From: Dimargaris cristalligena
Lineage: Eukaryota; Kickxellomycota; Dimargaritomycetes; Dimargaritales; Dimargaritaceae
Direction of reading: 5' to 3'
NCBI GenBank assembly: GCA_027576995.1
Contig: JANBQC010000398.1
Location: 2,142-26,502, forward strand
DNA length: 24,361 nt
Position numbers and translations under genes: made by a program. How positions within the stretch are numbered: position 1 is the first letter of the stretch; the number at the start of each line of letters is the position of its first letter. The notes under the pieces are model-generated. The model made no database searches. It was not told where the DNA came from and was given only the letters and a program-made list of their open reading frames with translations. Below, piece after piece: positions 19,052 through 24,361 of this stretch.

Positions 19052-19458
19052 TGAGATAAATAGGCTCGCCTTTCTTAAATCGGTATTTTTTGTAACAATT
19101 AAATGGGCTACCTGTGGGAAAGGCTCGGTCAGGGCGTATGACACAGCCCCTTTTCGCGGAGACAAATGGCGGCACTATTGGCCAAAGGACATTTTACCAT
19201 TTCTTTCCCACTGACATGCGATATAACACCTTATACAGCTGCACCAAGTTGCGTCCATGTGCTTCGCTTCCCAGCTTCTTGTCTTTTTGACCATGGTATG
19301 GGGGGGGGGCTGAGAAGAAAGATGCACTAAACCACGCGCCCACCCAACTCTACTTGGGAAAATGGGACCCTAGTCAACTTCAGCACAGAGACCCATGATT
19401 ATATACCATCTACCGAGAAAGGGGTTAGTCAGTGGAAATCATAGAAGACGGGTGTGAA

Positions 19459-20076
19459 ATCTCGGCGTAGCAGGTTGGAGAATCCTTTTTAAATTCAGCT
19501 ATTTTTCGCATCCTCAACCTCCGCTGGGAGACCATTTGATAATCGGAATCCGCCCGGGCCTACCACCATTAGCCGAGGTGACCAATGCGACATACCATCT
19601 GCTCGATAGGGGATTGGAGGAAACCTTGGTCTGGCTTGGTGAGAAGGTTCATGTGGCCTCAAATAACTTACACCGCCTAAACTTCTTTGCTTCCAAATGG
19701 TAGTGGACAATCTACCCCCACAGACATTATCTATTGCAGCTATAGAGGGTGTCGGCCAATTAAAAGGGGTTGAAAAAACCCTGTCGGTATGGAAAGGTTA
19801 TAGAGCCAAGTAAGGAGATCTAGGATGATGGTGGGCGAATTATGTGACATTGTCCAAGCGGTGGCATTGGGGAGGGAGGGGGGATGGACAACAGTCCCTG
19901 CTATAGCATAAGGCATTGGTCAAAATAGCTGCCTGTACAGTGTGGTTGAGGAGGTCTGAGAATGGATAATCAGAGGGCAAGGAGGGGGCATTACAAGCGA
20001 GCTCCCTCATTTCCCAAGAGCCTCTTTAGAATATTACCTCGGTCGAGCCAGTTGCCCGGACAGGAAATATTTCTAA
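19459..20076 (+). CDS. possible exons of an unidentified gene
   Basis: Three stretches join in phase: one ending at 19638 (contains HLIIGIRPGLPPLAEVTNAT and YHLLDRGLEETLVWL), 19704-19809 (VDNLPPQTLSIAAIEGVG), and 19974-20076 (GQGGGITSELPHFPRASLE, stop TAA). The introns would be 19639-19703 (GTGAGA donor, CTAAAC branch-like site, pyrimidine run, TAG) and 19810-19973 (GTAAGG, CAG). The start and 5' exons are not found; the first stretch opens at 19459 after a TGA. No family was recognised, and the 65-bp intron is short for this window. The opposite strand has an overlapping 71-codon ORF. Confidence 0.25.
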
Positions 20077-22713
20077 AAAGACCGCGTCATTGAATGAGCA
20101 ATCTTCTAGTTCCAAGTGTATCCTTGTTTTCTTTTCTGCTGTGAATTAGCGTTGGTTTGAATACCCAATTGTCTTTCCGTAAAATTCCAACTATAGAGCG
20201 TTTTATTTGAATAAGAGCTGTGGCCATCGTCGCACAGTGCTATGTCGCCAGTAGCGTGCCTCCGAACACCTGGGCATTTGTGATCCTTCAACGTCAGGAC
20301 GCTTACATTGGTGATGTACCAAACATAATGATTTGCGTTCTTGCCTTAAATACACGATGTTTCAAGAAACGATGACCATGGTATATGCAAATGTTTGTTG
20401 TTGGCAACCCAATACTAATTGCCATATTTGTACCTCGCCTCTAGATTCATAAGTGTATGGGACTTTTCCATAAAGGTGAGATGCCATTCTATTCGTACTT
20501 GGTATAGGCTGGGGTTGGTGGATGACTATATTAGAGGATGGACTGCAGAGGCCCGCTACAGCCCTCCGGATACTGTTGGGCAATAATTAATTGAGCTGAG
20601 CAAGTAAATTCCTAGGGTTCATATTTAACCCTACTATATAGAAATATAAATGCAATGTAATTGGGGGAAGCAATGTAATTTACGGTACGCCCGCGAACCT
20701 TGTTTGACTCAACAATTATTTTGTTAAGCAGCCAGCCTGACTCCCACCTATGAGTGCCAATAAGGGAGGTGCTGCGGGATAGCTACCGGAGTGAACAAGT
20801 TAGATCTCTGAGAATGACCAAGTGGCCTGAGGAACCACACTACATAACAATGCCGATAAAAATAGGGCATATGTAGCTTAGATATACCTATATATTTCTA
20901 AGGCATGGGATCCAGCATGTCATAAAATAAATAACCGAAAATCTCGAATGTGGAGTTTCAATGCAGAGAGGGGGGCATATGTATAAGAATATGGACCAGA
21001 GATTAGGACCCCGCCCATTTAAAAACCCAGGTCTGAGATAAATATAAACTCCCCTATCTATTCAATCACCCGTAAACTGAAGCTAAACTGGGCACATTGG
21101 CTGTCCTGTAAATACCAATTAAACTAGTGTTGCGATGATTAGGTCTTTAATAAGTAATAAATATAATGGAGATAATTAAGTAAGAAAGGAACCTCCCCAG
21201 TACATCTAGGGGAGCGGGGGCCGAGTTAGGTAAATTCATACAACCTTACGTTAGTGCCAGTAGCATACTAGTCCCTGATTGGTCAGATACTAGTACAGCC
21301 ATATACAGAAGGTTGGACTGTTACACTCCTCCCTCCCCAGAAAAACCTATACTCAGAGTTAATAAAATAGTGCAAATAAATGCTAATGGCTATTGCTAAT
21401 TTGTAATAATTATTTTGCATCTTACTAGATAGTGCAACTGAATTTAAAATAATAAGTATATGTCGGGCCATCTAATCCTCCTTAATATGGTGTTATAAGG
21501 CCTAATATGGTCAGATGTCTAAGCCAGCCAGATTATGGTAGATTAGATAGTCCAATACCATATTTACCAGATTAGTTATATTTTATTATCTGTTAGCCCA
21601 TTTTATATTACCCTACCCCACCTTGCTGACTGATAGTTTTATATGCATCATATATCCCTCTATGAAAGTAACCCATTTGTACCCGTTTTTAGGACACAAT
21701 AGGACTTGAGGGCTTGTTTGGGCCATACCCTAAGCCAGGGGACATGTTATTCCACTAGGAAGCCCCTGAATCCTTGGGCTAGTCAAACTGGAGTCGATAT
21801 TTTGCCATTTGAAGGATACCATTTCCTGTAATGGTGTACCAGACCATGAAACATTCAAATGAATGGCCCACATTTCTTTGTCTGACGTTGAATTGGAAGA
21901 CACGTACTAAACCAACATTGACCTGCTTCATTGTATCACTAAATCCCACTGTGTTAAGTGCATAGCTAAATTAATCCATCGGAAATGGCCTTACTTACAT
22001 AATACTACCACCTTTACCTATTAGTATCTATTCGGGAGTTTCCTATAAATCGCAATGCTGAATGAGAAGTGCATCTCCAATAAATGAGATGCTATTGCCA
22101 CCGAACGCCTGTTCCAATTGAAGGGATTCTAACAAACGTAGTAAACCGTGGTCGACTACAGGTTTGATGCTAAGGGACTTCTAAATGACAGTGTAAAAAA
22201 TCTACTAAGCCCAATATTCTATACATATTTTTGGAGATCTTCGCTATCATAAATGAAAGCCCTGTAGTTATGAAATCTCTGAATAGGTCAAATCGAGTGT
22301 TGGGCTTTTTATCTTACCATTCAACCAGGCATTCACAACACGTATTCATTGGAAGAAACCTGCAAAACACCCTTGAGTCTACATCGGAAATTCAATAATA
22401 ATAATACAAAATAAAGTACTCCAAAATACCTCTTGGCTAGCCATTGTGTACGGATATAAATAGGGATCCTTATCCAACCAGTCATGTTCCAGCGTACATT
22501 GTGCTAAGCCCATTTTCTCCCACACTACTTTTTTGAAATTCCGACTTTTTACCTTTTCAGATTTTGTGATTTCAGCTATTTTATATTGTCCACATACCTT
22601 CGGATCAGGAATTTATTTTAACAGGTCCACCGTTTACTTTTTTGTGCCGTTCGACTTGTATTTCAATATAACTTTTTAGGCCACTTTCAGAAAAAGCAAC
22701 TATCTCGACCAAA
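20077..22713. other. AT-rich region without a supported gene
   Basis: Long AT-rich stretch with scattered short ORFs on both strands and no motif. A minus-strand open stretch at 20572-20436 has an ACAG acceptor and a GTACAA donor (contains IHQPQPIPSTNRMASHLYG) but no partner I can trust. Direct repeats of a few bases (GCAATGTAATT twice near 20652-20681) and poly-AT tracts occur; nothing larger was seen. Confidence 0.45.
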
Positions 22714-23399
22714 ATGAGTGTATCTCCGCTCAGCTTTTTCAACATACAGGCGCCGGAGAATGACACAGGTAAGTGAGAGGCCCTCATCAATATCTGCCGG
22801 ATGCCCAACCATCATTTCCATTGATGTGGCCCACAAACTGTACATTTTGCCGCCAGGTAGTTCGAGAGCCACTAACCTCCGCTATTTGCACCAAAACTTA
22901 CGTGCCACATGATTATTTTCTTATTTCCTGCCACAATTTTAATTGAATACCCAAAGCGGGCCTCTATGGCAAGGACCGAACAACGTATGCCCTACAAAGA
23001 CGTAGGTTTTCAAGGACCTACAATGCCTCGCTATATAAAAATATTACTGGGGGTACCGCGCACTACTGCAATTTCCCCCCTGATTCATTTGGCCTCCTTA
23101 ATATACAGGATACATGTGATCCCGATGTTTGCATCACCTATCTCCTCCGCCTAAAAGTGGGAGACTCGGATAGATTGATCATCGATGAACGCAATTTTAA
23201 CCAGCAACTCCAAATCCTTCTGGATCAGGTCCGTCAAAGGAACTCCAAGGCGGATTTATTCGTGATTCCCCCGGAAGAGCTGGGTCCATTCCAGAACTTT
23301 ATGGACTTTCGTCGCCTCCTACCCATGTTCAAGGGAATGGGTCTCAAACATATGGATAGAAATATGAGCAATGATGCTTTAACATTCAGATGGAATTAG
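22714..23399 (+). CDS. possible multi-exon gene, unidentified
   Basis: ATG 22714 opens MSVSPLSFFNIQAPENDT and runs to a strong GTAAGT donor at 22769. A later plus-strand stretch, 23109-23399, begins after a TACAG acceptor. It reads DTCDPDVCITYLLRLKVGDS, then RLIIDERNFNQQLQILLDQV, then ADLFVIPPEELGPFQNFMDF, and stops at TAG 23397-23399. In between, a GTAGGT donor follows MPYKD near 23001, and an acceptor near 22856 is in phase with exon 1. I could not join all the parts in one consistent frame. The 23109-23399 segment is the most gene-like in this end of the window. No family was recognised. Confidence 0.3.
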
Positions 23400-24361
23400 C
23401 CCTAGTTGGGTGGAATCCTATCCCATGGCTCCTTCAGAGCTCCATTGGATTTAAAACATTTTGCCAGGGAAATATTACTCTTCATCGGGGGGTCTCGAAA
23501 CCGTCCCAATAATGGCATACCCTCCTTACACTTCCTACCTCCCTTAACCTCATCGTCATGCTTTATAACCAAGGGGATTAAAGGCCAGTTGGGCTTTGGG
23601 AACCAGGTGCCGTCATCACCTAGTTCTGCCAACAAGGTACGGAAATTCCACTTTGCGAAAGGACCACCTTCCTTCAGTTATCCCCACTACCTGATTCGTC
23701 TATTCTACATACCATATACATTATACCCTTCTAGTATTATCGGCCATCCAGTATATCTTCGAATAGCGTCTTCTAGCATGGTCTGCACTGGTTCGATATC
23801 TTTATCATTAGTATACTCGGCCACATAGAGGCAAGGCAACTCTTATAGTCGCCATTTAGCCATTTAGCGTCCATTCTATACCCCTTTTATTTTTTACATA
23901 GACTTATCGATATATCCCTTTATTGTTATTTATAAAGCATCCTCCACATCAATTACTTGTGTGTTCATCCGCATTATTCGTCCTAGGCGTAGACATTTAG
24001 TTGTTTCCGGGAGTATTGCCTATGGCTACCAGAACTAAGTATACTATTGTTGGAAGTGCCCGCGCTGCCATTAGCGACGCTCCTTTACCACTGTCGTCCT
24101 CTATTTTTTGCACTGATATTTTAATTGGTGGTTATCTTCCCATCCGCAATTGTAGAGGTAACAGAATAATAATTCTTTGGTGTAATGGAAAATACCTTTA
24201 TAATGACAGCCTGTATAAACTTGAAAATGCCCAAATTTAATCAAATCATTAATGCAAACACCGACCCCAATTATGTACATTACAGTGTTGTGGCCGGGCC
24301 TGCTTAATCCCTAATAGCATATCCCGGCCAAACTATTTTTAGTTTAGAAAAGATGAAGAAC
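23400..24361. other. unresolved right end
   Basis: The plus strand is open from 23406 to a GTACGG donor-like site at about 23636 (contains LGFGNQVPSSPSSANK). The minus strand over 23635-23402 is equally open (contains GDDGTWFPKPNWPLIPLVI). Further right, ATG 24022 opens MATRTKYTIVGSARAAISD on the plus strand with a GTAACA donor-like site at about 24160. None is recognised and the strand cannot be decided. Confidence 0.25.

Noticed and set aside
23402..23635. Minus-strand ORF with GDDGTWFPKPNW
   Set aside because: Looks protein-like, but the plus strand is equally open and neither has a known motif or a firm start.
1..24361. tRNA, rRNA and complete transposons
   Set aside because: By eye no A-box/B-box pair, rRNA core, transposase or reverse transcriptase motif, or long terminal repeats were found; a covariance-model search was not possible.

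Overview
The window reads as nuclear DNA of a fungus, most likely an early-diverging lineage. The evidence is a fungal-type ADP/ATP carrier, an SPT2-type chromatin protein, GT-AG introns of about 145-220 bp in the secure genes, no operon-like packing, and long intergenic stretches with microsatellites. The lineage is inference; no rRNA or organelle marker is present.

Left part (1-5.5 kb): two minus-strand housekeeping genes. The first is a seven-exon ChaC-type gamma-glutamylcyclotransferase (887-2587), whose exons are too short to stand out as long ORFs and were rebuilt here from splice sites and family motifs. The second is a three-exon SPT2-like histone chaperone (3355-5529) that starts with a nine-base coding exon.

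Middle (5.5-11.6 kb): a 2.6-kb divergent intergenic region with two hairpin-forming repeats, then two plus-strand genes. These are an intronless ADP/ATP carrier with extreme codon bias (8176-9108) and a two-exon CoA-type Nudix hydrolase (10600-11610).

Right part (11.6-24.4 kb): this part is much less certain. Three minus-strand genes encode proteins with signal peptides and no recognised family (12161-12709, 15151-15798, 18145-18321). A fourth, weaker candidate is a four-cysteine secreted protein at 16914-17277. Two of the secreted genes carry the same CTATTTAAA box about 205-212 bp upstream of the start. Between them, at 12944-13475 on the plus strand, is what looks like the N-terminal longin domain of a CCZ1-type protein, broken by an 11-G run. 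A diverged ~120-bp dispersed repeat occurs at 14.7 and 17.5 kb. From 18.5 kb onward there are only fragmentary plus-strand candidate exons that I could not identify.

Functional links are loose. The ChaC enzyme degrades glutathione, the carrier exchanges ADP and ATP across the inner mitochondrial membrane, and the Nudix enzyme probably hydrolyses CoA in mitochondria. The right half may be a small cluster of secreted-protein genes. I found no CRISPR array, no complete transposon, no tRNA or rRNA, and no clear new multi-gene system.
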